Positions 1 through 10,696 of a stretch of DNA of 64,000 nt are shown here, in pieces. The stretch's first letter is position 1. The number at the start of each line of letters is the position of its first letter. The stretch is from Lolium rigidum (taxonomy: Eukaryota; Streptophyta; Magnoliopsida; Poales; Poaceae). Location: assembly GCF_022539505.1 (NCBI RefSeq), contig NC_061508.1:32358256-32422255 (forward strand), given 5' to 3'. The notes beneath the pieces are model-generated. The model had not been told where the DNA came from. It saw only the letters and a program-made list of their open reading frames with translations, and ran no database searches. The position numbers were made by a program, and so were the translations under genes.

Positions 1-1258
1 GGCGAGGTCTTCGTGACCAAATCTCTCGACAAGTGCCCCTCGTTGATGATCCCGGACGACTTCCTCTGCCCGATCACATTGGAGATCATGACGGATCCTG
101 TCATTGTGGCCAGTGGACAGGCACGCACATTTTCATATCTCGACTCCTCGTACAGCAGATGAATAATCTTTGGAACGCGAGATTTAAATAAATTCGATCG
201 TTTGAATCTTGTAGACGTACGAGAGGAGAAGCATCCAGAGGTGGCTTGACAGCGGGGAGAGGACGTGCCCCAAGACGCGGCAGCCGCTGGCGCACCTGTC
301 GCTGGCGCCCAACTACGCGCTCAAGAACCTGATCCTGCAGTGGTGCGACAAGCACAAGGTGGAGCTGCAGAGGAGGGAGCCGGAGCCCGTGGCTGAACAA
401 GACGAGCGGCCGAAAGAGGACATCCCGTCGCTGGTGGAAGCGTTGTCGTCGATCCACTCTGACGTGCAGCGGAAGGCGGCCAAGAAGATCCGGGTGCTCT
501 CCAAGGAGTCTCCGGAGAACAGGGCGCTCATCGCCGGCAACGGCGGCATCCCGGCCCTGATCGGCCTGCTGGCCTACCCGGACAAGAAGGTGCAGGAGAA
601 CACGGTGACCTCGCTGCTGAACCTGTCCATTGACCAGAGCAACAAGATCTTCATCACCAAGGGGGGAGCCATCCCGCTCATCATCGAGATCCTCAGGAAT
701 GGCAGCGCGGTGGGGCAGGAGAACTCGGCCGCGACGCTCTTCAGCCTGTCCATGCTTGACGAAAACAAGGTGACGATCGGGACCCTGGGTGGCATCGCGC
801 CGCTGGTGGAGCTCCTGAGGAACGGCACCGTCCGGGGCAAGAAGGACGCCGCCACGGCCATCTTCAACCTCATCCTCAACCAGCAGAACAAGGTCAGGGC
901 CACCCACGCGGGCATCGTCCCGGTGCTGCTCAAGGTCATCGACGACAAGAACCTCGGGATGGTCGATGAGGCGCTCTCCATCTTCCTCTTGCTGTCTTCG
1001 CACGCCGCCTGCCTCGGCGAGGTCGGCACGACGCAGTTCGTCGAGAAGCTCGTGCAGCTCATCAAGGAAGGGACGCCCAAGAATCAGGAGTGCGCGCTGT
1101 CCGTCCTGCTGGAGCTGGGAACCAAGAAGCAGCCGCTCCTGGTGCACGCGCTCAGATTCGGCCTCCACGAGCACCTCTCGAAGATCGCCAGGACCGGCAC
1201 TAGTAGAGCGCAGAGGAAGGCCAACTCTCTCATTCAGCTGGCGAAGAAGTGCTACTAA
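1..1258 (+). CDS. U-box/ARM-repeat E3 ubiquitin ligase (PUB14/15/SPL11-like), 3' part, 5' end off window
   Basis: The visible coding sequence is join(1..120, 215..1258), 387 codons plus a TAA stop; earlier exons lie left of the window. Exon 1 holds the first half of a U-box ([16 protein letters not shown], then VASGQ) and exon 2 completes it ([10 protein letters not shown], then CPKTRQPL and [10 protein letters not shown]). About 250 residues of armadillo repeats follow, with typical [23 protein letters not shown] and [13 protein letters not shown] units, and the protein ends in a basic tail. The U-box binds E2 enzymes and the ARM array usually selects substrates or binds receptor kinases; family members act in immunity, cell death and growth. 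The intron between the U-box halves (121-214) begins with GC rather than GT. The frame is continuous across the junction at the invariant Gln-Thr of the U-box, so the splice sites are well supported. Family assignment is firm; the exact orthologue is not established. Confidence 0.93.
121..214 (+). other. GC-AG intron inside the U-box
   Basis: This 94-nt intron interrupts the U-box between Gln and Thr of the VASGQ/TYER motif. The donor reads CAG|GCACGC and the acceptor TTGTAG|ACG. No GT donor nearby keeps the conserved peptide. GC-AG introns are a known minor class of U2 introns. Confidence 0.8.
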
Positions 1259-2849
1259 GTGTCAGGACCCATTTGTGACTGTAATTTAATACTGCTTTTG
1301 ATAGAAATTACATTGTACGTCCTGTTCTCACTTCTCAGTGATGCATATGGGATGTATCTGTATGATGCAACAGGAACACTACTTAAGCGCAAATTGGAAA
1401 TAGGAAATACGGACAACCAATGGACCGCTTTGCTACCAATTCCCTGCACTTTCCTCACACGCTTTAAGGCCTCAATTGCTCATTGTTGGAATGATGGAAT
1501 ATGGATAATCCCTCTAAATCATATCACATCACATCCAACCGAGCTGCGGGAAAAAAAGAAGCTCTGATGGCGTTCTTAAGAACGTGTCCTCTTCATATAG
1601 TAGGGGCTGGAGGATAAACAAAACTGAAACTTTCTCACAAAGGGAAAATCTTTGCATGGCAGCTGATAAAAGGAAGGATCAAGGTCAGATCAGTTCTATT
1701 TAGACAAAAAAAATTGTGAATTATGAAAAATGCCCTTTTGGGTGCACGGCCAGAGAAACTGATGAACACTTTGCATTGTATTGCGTACAAACTCTGCAAA
1801 TCCTTCGGTGACCCAGGATTTTGCTACAACATAAAAAAATACTCACATTTCAAAAAAAAGTTAGTAAAATACTGTGAAAATTGCAATGTACTTCGGCATA
1901 TGAAGTAATAAATAGCGTTTAATATAAAGGTTGATGTTTCAAAAAAAAAGTTAGTAAAATACTGTGAAAATTGCAACGTACTTCGGCATATGAAGTAATA
2001 AATAGCGTTTAATATAAAGGTTGATGTCATAAATGTGTCAGGCAGAGCTGTATGTTCACGATCCTCCAATTACTAAAAGAAACGAGAAAAAATGATACTA
2101 CACATTCTACGAGGAAGGACAATACAATGGCAAGTACAAGAACTCCGGGTAGCCGCTTCGTATTAAGATAGATGTCAGCCGTAGAAGAGCACATTGTACT
2201 TAAACGGGTGAGTGTTGAAAATAAACACGACCATGTTTGAGCAGAATAAAAGGTGTTTTTTGCTTATTCTCACAAGAAATTAGCTTAATTCTCAGTTGAC
2301 TCCTAAATCATAGAATTATATCGTAACTCGTGTTAGCATGAGTTGCAAATATTTTTGTTGTTACATATGGGATTGTAAGTGAGAGAAAAATTCCCAGCCA
2401 TTTGATTGCTTAGCGATTCGTTTAGTCATAAGTTAAAAATGACCTAAACCGTTATATTGCTAAATAATTTGTGGTAGTTATGAGTTATAACGTGGATTGC
2501 AACTAAAATTTAACACCCATTTGACTGAATTCGCACGCAGCTAAGAATTAGTCACACCCTACCCATGAGGTTTGGGTACTATTAGCTAATCAACCGGTAA
2601 ATAGTAATATAAGAAAACAAAAGATAAGGCTCCATCCTTTGGCTAGCAAGCGAGATTTTTACATGTGTGTGTGCTTTGTGTGCTCTACCGCGTGATCAAT
2701 TCATTCGAGCTAGCAGCTACCTTGTACGTGGGTTAGGTCTCAGCAAGTTATATCAATCAGGAAAGGAGCGAACATACATTTGCTAGTCAGTCGCTTCGTG
2801 TGAAGAAAAAACTCCGGCGAGATGGCACAAACAAGTTGAGACCCGCAGT
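1259..2849. other. 3' flank of the U-box gene, no further gene seen
   Basis: AT-rich sequence after the U-box stop. The first few hundred bases are probably the 3' UTR. Apart from an 89-bp tandem duplication (1848-2027), I see no domain-bearing ORF, TIR or LTR. Short ORFs here have no recognisable features. Confidence 0.5.
1848..2027. repeat. Two-copy direct tandem repeat, about 89 bp unit
   Basis: Copy 1 is about 1848-1937 and copy 2 about 1940-2027. Both contain an A-run followed by GTTAGTAAAATACTGTG, CTTCGGCATATGAAG and a shared end at GGTTGATGT. They differ at very few positions, which suggests a recent local duplication downstream of the U-box gene. Confidence 0.9.
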
Positions 2850-4033
2850 CACTGCATCAGTCAAGGTGCCGACGGTCGTCATGTCGTTGGCACAGCTAGA
2901 ATTGCCATCGGCACAACCCTGTGTCGACGCTGTCGGCACCTTGTCGACCTTGGCACAAGCTCATTTGCCATCGGCATAGCATTTTGTGCCAACGGTAAAG
3001 CCGTCGGTATAGAAACTAATGGCCGTTTGACAATTATGGCTGGAATTTTTTAACCAACTTTTTTAGTCTCTCACGTAGATCATTTTAACTCTAACTATAA
3101 TTAATCTCAGGTTAAATTACACTCATGGTCAAATTATCTAATTTGGTTACCCGCAAAAAAAAATTAATTTGGTCATCCATCCTCATACAACTTTAACCCT
3201 AGCATACTTAACATGTTCGTTCCTTCCAGTTGTGCTTCCATGAAAGAAATGGAAAATTATTGATAATACTACCATATCAATCCTATTAAACCTTAGACCA
3301 TGATATCACAACTTTTTATTATATTTAATTTTATACAATTCTTTAAATAAACATCAATTATTAAGTAATAATAATCTTTATGCAAAATGCAATTATTAAT
3401 TTTATTTTTTTTAAAAAAAAAATCCTGAATTTCTGATAAAAACTAAAATCTTCCTACTTTAATATTTTTCTTTGACATTTTGAGAATCTAAAAATGGCAA
3501 CTGGCTAAACCCCGCTGAATTCAGATGTAACTTTTTGAGCCAATCATTTTGATATGTTATATATTTTTTCTTGACGTCGTATGCAAAAGATAATGCCATT
3601 TTATCGAGAAATAAACTTTCTTTGCAAAAAAGTCAAAATTCAATTTTTTAAATTTTTCTTAAAACTAGATGACATAAGATAGGTCCATCTCGGAGGATTT
3701 TTTTTATTTTTTTTAATAATTTTCGTTTATTTTTTCCAAAACTGAAAAGGCGATATCAAGCGCAGGGTGGGGGTGCGTGGAGGAGAAAGTCATCTGCACA
3801 GAGCCTACCTCCTAATGTTGTTTTGCTCGCCGTCACGGCGGAGCACCTATGCCAACGGCCAACCCATGCATGTGCCAACGGTGGCCGTCAGCACAAGCTT
3901 TTCTGTGCCGACGGCTTCCTTGTGCCGACGGCCTTCTTCCGGCCTAATATGTTCGGAACCTGTGCTGACGGCCCTGATAAAAAGCCATCGGCATAACTTT
4001 TAGCCGTCGACACCTTGACGTTTCCCCGTAGTG
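2850..4033. mobile_element. Non-autonomous CACTA (DTC) element with AGT target-site duplication
   Basis: The left end begins CACTGCATCAGTCAAGGTGC and the right end, read inward on the minus strand, begins CACTACGGGGAAACGTCAAG, so the termini are CACTA-type with a shared GTCAAGGTG block. The 3-bp target-site duplication AGT flanks both sides (2847-2849 and 4034-4036). Both subterminal regions are packed with degenerate GCCGACGG, GCCAACGG and GCCATCGG motifs, the usual transposase-binding arrays of this superfamily. The 1184-bp interior is AT-rich and shows no transposase. It must have been mobilised in trans. Confidence 0.88.
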
Positions 4034-4097
4034 AGTCAAGCTATAAGTACACGTTCACGGCCAAACTGTAGGTCCGCCCTTAAAATCCTTACTATCA

Positions 4098-4301
4098 TAT
4101 CTGAATGGAATACATGAACCGCCTAATATCTATGATGAAGCTAAGGAAAGATGGCTAGCCCATAAGAAAGATGCATGGGACTTGGTTATTACCGCCTCGC
4201 TCTGGAATATTTGGTTGTCAAGAAATAAAGTGGTGTTGGATGATATAGAGATCCCGATTCAGCTTGTAGCAAAGAAATGTATGAAAACTTGCAAACTATG
4301 A
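4098..4301 (+). pseudogene. LINE ORF2 C-terminal (zf-RVT-like) fragment, plus strand
   Basis: An open frame ending in TGA at 4299-4301 reads ...NGIHEPPNIYDEAKERWLAH and then WDLVITASLWNIWLSRNKVV. This matches the conserved tail after the zinc-binding region of plant non-LTR reverse transcriptases (LWxIWxxRN). No upstream RT domain is present on this strand. The neighbouring LINE fragment runs the other way, so this is a separate or inverted piece. Confidence 0.65.
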
Positions 4302-4660
4302 GCTCTTAGGACTAAGAAAGAAGGAAAAAACGGCTCTCCAACTTTGGATTTCTGAATGGTCGGGGTGATGCTTTCTTTTTAGAACTCCCTGTCGGTTCCT
4401 CTTTCACCTTGCATGTAAGACTAGAGCTCCATCCCTCTAATCGATCTACGCTTCTCACTGTCCTCTTGCGAAGAATCTTGGCTGGAAGTAATCCAATCGT
4501 TTTAAAACTCCTCTTGAAAGTTGGAAGAAAGATATCATGGACAATATTATGTTACTTAGTCCTGAATTAATAAGGAGTAATATTTCTCTCACAAACAATA
4601 ATTTTCCCTTTCAACTGCTTAATCTAATTTGTAATCGTTCCTCCACAAATTTCCATTGAG
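4302..4660. other. Unassigned stretch between two LINE fragments
   Basis: Probably decayed LINE 3' sequence. I see no continuous frame, TIR or LTR. Confidence 0.35.
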
Positions 4661-6116
4661 CTATGCTGCTATGGTAAGCCTCCAATAATGAATCAGAATT
4701 TCCAAGTACATACCGCAGCCAAATAATTCACCGTACAGGTCAGCTTGATCATGAGCCTCCCCGAAACAAAACAGCTCACTCTTATGAAAATTTATTTTTA
4801 AACCTAATAATTGTTCAAACATTAAGAGAATTAACTTCATGTTTCGTGTTTCTTTAATATCATGTTTCATAATTTTTTTTGTATCATCAACATACTGAAA
4901 AATAGATAACCCATCATCAACTAGGTGAGGAATCACACCTTCAATTTGGCATCAGATTTTGCACGTTTAATCATCGCAGCAAGCATATCGACCACTATAT
5001 TAAATAGCATTAGCGATAATGGATTATCCTGTCTAAGTTCCTTCTTAGTTTGAAAGTACTTTTCAACGTCATCACTGACTTTCATAGCAACACTTCTACC
5101 CGAGACGAAACTATGGATTAAAGCACACCACTCCTTAGAGAAACTTTTCATTTTGAGGGTCTCTGAAGGAAAGACCACTTCACCTTATTATAGGTCTTTT
5201 CCAAGCAATCTTAAGATTCATCACATTCATGTTTTTTGATGCAATTCATAAAATGTTTCATGAAGGATAACCGCTTCATCTAGGATGTTACGCCCTTGCA
5301 TAAAAGCAGCTTGTGAAGGTCGAATCACATGATTAGCCACAGTGTTCAGCCTAATCGCAACAATTTTAGTAAAATAAAAAGCTAACATTAAGAAAGCAGG
5401 CATGCCCGGTATTGTTGAATCCTTTCTACTTCATTAATGTTAGACAATAAAATTATTTCACCAAAGTTTAGGCGGGATAGTTCTAGTTTTCCAGTATGTA
5501 GAACACCGAATAAAGCTGACATATCAAACTTAATAACTTCCCGGAAAGACTAATAGAACTCAACTAGAATGCCATCAGGACTAGGGGCTTTATTGTGCTC
5601 CATTTAGAAAACTGCTTTTCGTACTCATCCTCAGTATAAGGTGCGGTAAGTAAGCTATTCTCCTCCACGGACACTTGGGGGATATCATCAATTCTAGTTT
5701 CATCCAAAGAGAAGTTGCCTTCCTTAGGAGCACCGAATAAGCCCTTATAGTAATTCATAATGTACGATTTCAGATGCTCATGAACCTCGATAGTTCCTGT
5801 CCTCTTAAGTTGGTGAACGAGTTAGTGAACGAATACGCTTTTTCCTATGTCTGCCATTGTTAAGACAATGAAAGTACTTTGTATTCGAATCACCTTCAAG
5901 AATGAATTAAGCTTTAGATCGTTGGTACCATTTGAGTTCTTCCTCATGCAAAAATCTTGCTACATCCGCATTTGATTGGCTCTTACGCCCAATTTCTTGT
6001 GCGGTTAGTGGACGAACTTCTGCCAATGCCTCAAGGTCATCTATAATCGATGTAAGTCCTAACTTCTCTATTTTAAGTAGCCCGTATGATGAGCCTAACC
6101 AGATAGATGTTTGCAT
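4661..6116 (-). pseudogene. Decayed LINE (non-LTR) reverse transcriptase, minus strand
   Basis: Reading down the minus strand, successive broken frames give the linker upstream of RT (5907-6116), a NYYKGLFGAP block (around 5758), an RT core with KELRQDNPLSLMLFNIVVDM (4933-5178, the plant LINE RQGDPLSP motif), and the active-site block with FQYVDDT (around 4880), then LKINFHKSELFCFGEA. Frameshifts and stops separate the pieces. The RT catalytic YxDD signature is present as YVDD. The element lacks a recognisable endonuclease and is an inactive fragment. Confidence 0.82.
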
Positions 6117-6188
6117 AAAGCGTATATTTTATTATTCCGCCTCTTCATTAGGTTTAAACCGGCAACGAGTTTTTCCTAAATCTTCTTA

Positions 6189-8120
6189 GAGCATCTCCAA
6201 TAGGTGCGCTATAATTCGGCGCTATAAAAGTCGCTCCGACCGTGCTGCAAAAGTATACCTCGCAATGCGCTGTGTTTCCCCCCACCGGAAGCGCTAAACT
6301 GGAGCGCTAGCGCGGGCGCAAAAAACGATCCTCCGTCACACGCTCCAAAATACAGAGCGCAGCGCCGATGGAAACAACAATCACACACAACTATGCATCA
6401 ACAAGATCAAACAAACTTCGCAAATTCACAAATAAATGTACCATTTATTATCACAACACAAGAATACAACAAGTACATCAAATTGTCCACAACAAATATA
6501 ACAAGTTTATGTATCAACAAATACAACAATACAACATAGTTTCCAAACAATACAACATAGTTTTCAAAAAATACAACAACTATGCAACTATTGTTGTCCA
6601 TGCCAATTCCACCATTCTTTCATGAGATCTTTTTGGAGCTCATCATGTGTTTCGTCGGAGCAAATGGAATGATACAAGGCAATAAACCAGGCAATCCTAT
6701 GTGCGGACCTCCTCACTTAAACGAGAACCCCCATCAACTCATAGTGGGTATGATCTACATTTTTTTCCACAATCATCCTCTATAATCATGTTATGCATGA
6801 TGACACAAGCGGTCATGATACACCAAAGGCATTCTTGGTCCCAAAATCTAGCCGTCCCCCTCACAATGGCAAATTGGACTTGCAAAATCTCAAATGCTCT
6901 CTCTACATCTTAAATTGGGTTTTTTCTTACCTCGTGGATGAATAACCGGCTTCACAAATGTTTGCCACCTTGGATAGATGTCGTCGGCGAGGAAGTAGCC
7001 ATAGTTGTACTTGTGTCCATTTGCTTCAAACTCCACCAATGGACCTTCCCGCATTGCAAGTCTTGTCATTAGTGGTGACCGTTGAAGAACATTAATGTCA
7101 TTGCAAGACCGAGGCATTCCAAAAAATGTATGCCATATCCAAGTCTCATGATCGGCGACCGTTTCAAGGACTATAGTGACATCCTTCTTGTATCTTTGAA
7201 TTGTCCATGACACGCCGCTGGACAATTCTTCCAACTTCAATGCATATAATCAATTGAGCCAAGCATACCTGGAAATCCCCGGTCGGTGTTGAACTCCAAA
7301 AGTCTTGTCGTGTCTTGAGCATTGAGGGCTCTCATGTATGTGGATCCGAAAACATTCACAATTGCCACGGCAAAGCGCTTGACACGTGGTCATCAACTAG
7401 ATCCGCTGGTATACCGTATGTCAACATACGCAAGGCGGCGGTCACCTTCTGATATGTGCTATGACCAAGTTCTCCGGCGGCATTTCTTCGTTGCTCAAAG
7501 AATACTTGGTCACCTCCATTGAGATGTGCTTGAACAAGTTGATGTTCATCCGAAAATGCCACCGGAAATAGAGAAATATCGGATTTTCATTGAAATACGA
7601 CCGCAACTTCAATCCTTTCTCTCCACAACTTCTGTCTACCGAACACCGATCCACCTATTTTTCGACTTCTTAACGGCGCGGTATGCTAATAGTATGGATA
7701 TGTTTTCTTCTTCCTCTATGTCGTACTCGTCGTCCGATGAATCGCATGAAATCTACAAATTTACATATGAAATGACTTCACTACTACTAGCTTTTAGCAA
7801 AAAAATCGAGAAAATGTTGTCGGCCGGTGGAGGCGCATACCTTGCGAGCAAACCGGCGAGCATCTTGGTTGCGCCATGTTGAAAGTAGGCACGACTACGA
7901 CATGGACGCCGCTCGAGCGCGCCGCTAGCAAGAGGAGGAAGGTGAGGTGCCGTCGGAAGCGCCGACCTTGCGCCCGTCGGTGGTGGCGGCGACGGCTCGG
8001 TACAGCGCGGCGGAGCGGTCAAAACTGCCGAGAGGAGGCGCGGGGGAGGCAGATATGCGGCGTGGCGGGGAACTCGAGCGGAGGCGGCGGCGAAATCGAC
8101 CGACGCATGTGAAATCGCGC
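6189..8120 (-). mobile_element. Decayed PIF/Harbinger element upstream of the PPR gene
   Basis: The left end begins GAGCATCTCCAATAGGTGCG at 6189, preceded by TTA (6186-6188), the usual Harbinger target site. The interior carries a broken Harbinger transposase on the minus strand. The matching right TIR is not found before the PPR gene; the right boundary near 8120 is an estimate, where GC-rich sequence resembling a Harbinger 5' leader stops. Confidence 0.62.
6740..7750 (-). pseudogene. PIF/Harbinger transposase pseudogene (Plant_tran/DDE_Tnp_4-like)
   Basis: On the minus strand, fragments in changing frames spell a grass Harbinger transposase: FGRQKLWRERIE (near 7630), RSYFNENP with FRWHFRMNINLF (near 7550), AALRMLTYGIPADLVDD (near 7430), the catalytic-domain block FFGMPRSCNDINVLQRSPL (near 7100), YGYFLADDIYPRWQTFVKP (near 6990), and the C-terminal block DVERAFEILQVQFAIVRG with ACVIMHNMIIEDD (6780-6900). 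At least three frameshifts or stops disrupt it, so it cannot encode a functional enzyme. Confidence 0.85.
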
Positions 8121-8256
8121 AGTCAATAAGATGGAAGTGTCCGGGGAATGGGACCCAATTGTCATCCAAAGCCTGGATGGCTATAGAGTAGAGAGTAGAC
8201 CGTCGTTGGCTCGCCCACCCCACGGCCAACGCCGCCATCCATGCAGTAGTGTCCCA

Positions 8257-10603
8257 ATGCACAGAGCGCGTGCTCCCGCCACCGTCGCCTCTCGCGCCCT
8301 CGTCCGCGACAACCAGCGCATAACCGCTCTCGCCCGAGCCGGCGACCTCGCCGCCGCGCGCCGGGTGTTCGACGCCATGCCCCGCCGCGACGTCGTCTCC
8401 TGGAACGCGCTCCTCACCGCGCTCTGGCGCGGCGGCCGCGACCTCCCCGCGGCGCGCCGCCTCTTCGACGACATGCCGTCCCGCAACGTCATCTCCTGGA
8501 ACTCCGTCGTCGCCGGCTGCCTCGCGCACGGCGACCTGCCCGCCGCCTCCGCCTACTTCGCGCGAACGCCGCGTCGCAACGTGGCCTCCTGGAACGCCAT
8601 GCTGGCCGGGCTCGTTCGGCTCGGCCGCATGGAAGACGCGCGGAGGCTGTTCGGCGAAATGCCCGAGAGGAACGTGGTGTCGTTCACCACCATGGTGGAC
8701 GGCCTGGCCCGGCGTGGGGAGGTGGCGAGGGCGCGTGAGGTGTTTGAGGAAATGCCCGAGAGGAACTTGGTGTCATGGGCAGCGATGATCAGTGGGTACG
8801 TTGAGAACGGCATGTTTGGCGAGGCAAGGAAGCTGTTTGAAGCGATGCCAGAGAAGAATGTTGTGGCGTGCACGGCCATGATCACTGGCTATTGCAAGGA
8901 AGGAGACGTGGAGAGTGCCAGGAGGCTTTTTGATGGGATTCGTGTCAAAGACGTCATCTCTTGGAACGCCATGATTGCAGGTTCGCGATTCCTTTCTCAT
9001 CATGCAACTTGGCTCATACTGAAGATCTAAGAATTGTGACGTTGCTTGTATACATCTATATAATGCACACCAATCCATGGTGGCTGTTGACATCTGCAGG
9101 CTGGTGCTGAGGTTGTGCATCAGTCTCTCACCTACTTGTTTCAGTGTGTGCATTCGCATAAGTTAGTGATTCTGAATGTTTTTTTTTTGTTTGAACAATT
9201 GGGAATGTGTGGTGGCAGTTCTACATCTCTAATGAACTTTTTAGCTAAGATACAAATACAAGTCATGAAAGTTTCTTGTTCTCTCCGAAACGTACAAAAA
9301 TTATGCTTGTTGTGATTTATTGATTTCTTAATTGGCCGCTTTAAAATTTAAATTGTTTGGAACACATGCTCCTATTTGGATTTTTTGTGTTTTGAAATAT
9401 ATTCAGTTGGACTGTTGAATGGATGAAGCCTTGGACTAAAGTTATTCACACTTTTAATTTGTGTATAATCCCTAAATTGTTGTTGGAGTGAGAGCCATTT
9501 CAATTTTGTTTGTACAGGGGGGATTTAGCAAACATAATAAATACAAAAGTTCTGTGCCTAGATCTCTTCTTTTGTTTCTCATGCTGCCACTGAACCTTCA
9601 AAATCCTCACATTTCACATGTCCATATTTCTGCAGGATATGTTCATAATGGACACGGGGAAGAAGCTTTGAAATTGCACATCATAATGCTCAGAGAAGGT
9701 GAGAAACCAGATCATGCGACTCTCATTGCAATCCTGACAGTGTGTTCTGCCCTTGCTTTGCTCAGACAAGGAAGATCAACACATGCTGTTGGCACCAAAA
9801 CATTGTTGGAATCTAGCACATCCTTTTGTAATGCTTTGATGACAATGTATAGCAAGTGCGGCGATGTCGGTGAGTCCGAGTTAGTATTCCTAAATCTTAA
9901 AAGCCAGGATATTGTGTCGTGGAACACAATAATTGCGGCATATGCACAACATGGCAAATATCATAAAGCTATTTCTCTCTTCCATGAGATGGAAACACGA
10001 GGACTGATACCAAATGATATTACCATCCTTAGTGTGCTATCAGCATGTGGGCATGTTGGCAGGGTGGATGACAGCTTGGAACTATTTGATCTTATGACAT
10101 TCAAATACGCGACATCTCCAAAAGCTGAACACTATGCTTGTATTGTGGATATATTGGGCCGAGCAGGACAATTCGAGAAAGCGTGTAGTTACATAAAAGA
10201 GATGCCATTTGAAGCTGAGAAGAATGTTTGGGGTGCATTGTTGGGGGCTTCGAAGACTCATGGTAATGTGCAGTTGGGTGAATTTGCTGCGAAAATGCTT
10301 GTGCAGTCAGACTCAGGAAGTTCAGGGCCTTACGTGATGCTTTCGAATATATATGCTGCTGCTGGCATGTGGGGTGATGTCAATCGAGTAAGAGGACAAA
10401 TGAAGGAAAAAGGTGTGAAGAAACAACCTGGATACAGCTGGACTGAGATTGCTAATCAAGTTCATATGTTTGTGGGTGGTGATGCATCTCACCCAGAGAT
10501 GAACAAGATCACTTCTGAGCTAAGAAAAATCAGCTTTCATATGCAAATGATGGCCAATGGAACTCATACAGTAGTAGAGCTGGTCCAAGAATGTGGATAC
10601 TAG
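8257..10603 (+). CDS. E-type PLS pentatricopeptide-repeat protein, two exons
   Basis: The coding sequence is join(8257..8980, 9636..10603), 563 aa. PPR proteins bind organellar RNA; PLS-E members usually specify C-to-U editing sites in chloroplasts or mitochondria and recruit a DYW deaminase in trans. Exon 1 holds about seven degenerate repeats, each with V(V/I)SWNAL-type helices and ARRLFDxMPxR ends. Exon 2 holds longer P, L and S repeats (NALMTMYSKCGDVGESE, DIVSWNTIIAAYAQHG) and the E region (VWGALLGASKTHGN, GYSWTEIANQVHMFV). No DYW domain follows; the protein ends ...VQECGY. The ATG at 8257 was chosen because it starts the conserved part; an in-frame ATG at 8131 would add 42 unlike residues. 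The intron (655 nt, phase 1) splits the Gly of AGY, and GT-AG sites keep the repeat intact. The short Ala/Arg-rich N-terminus is compatible with organelle targeting. Confidence 0.92.
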
Positions 10604-10696
10604 TGTGTTTTTCATACCCTCCGTGCTCTCATGCCATTTGCAACATCTGCTGTCAGAATCTCTCTTTGTGAGTTCAAGGATCAAAATCACGGGCAA

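Noticed and set aside
101..1174. Long minus-strand frame opposite the U-box gene
   Set aside because: A shadow of the GC-rich ARM-repeat coding sequence; Leu/Arg/Asp-rich with no domain.
2860..4030. CRISPR-like appearance of recurring GCCGACGG-type units
   Set aside because: The spacing is irregular, the units are on both strands, and they lie inside CACTA termini in a plant genome.
7753..8529. Long minus-strand frame overlapping the PPR 5' end
   Set aside because: GC-rich shadow frame spanning the Harbinger remnant and PPR exon; low-complexity composition.
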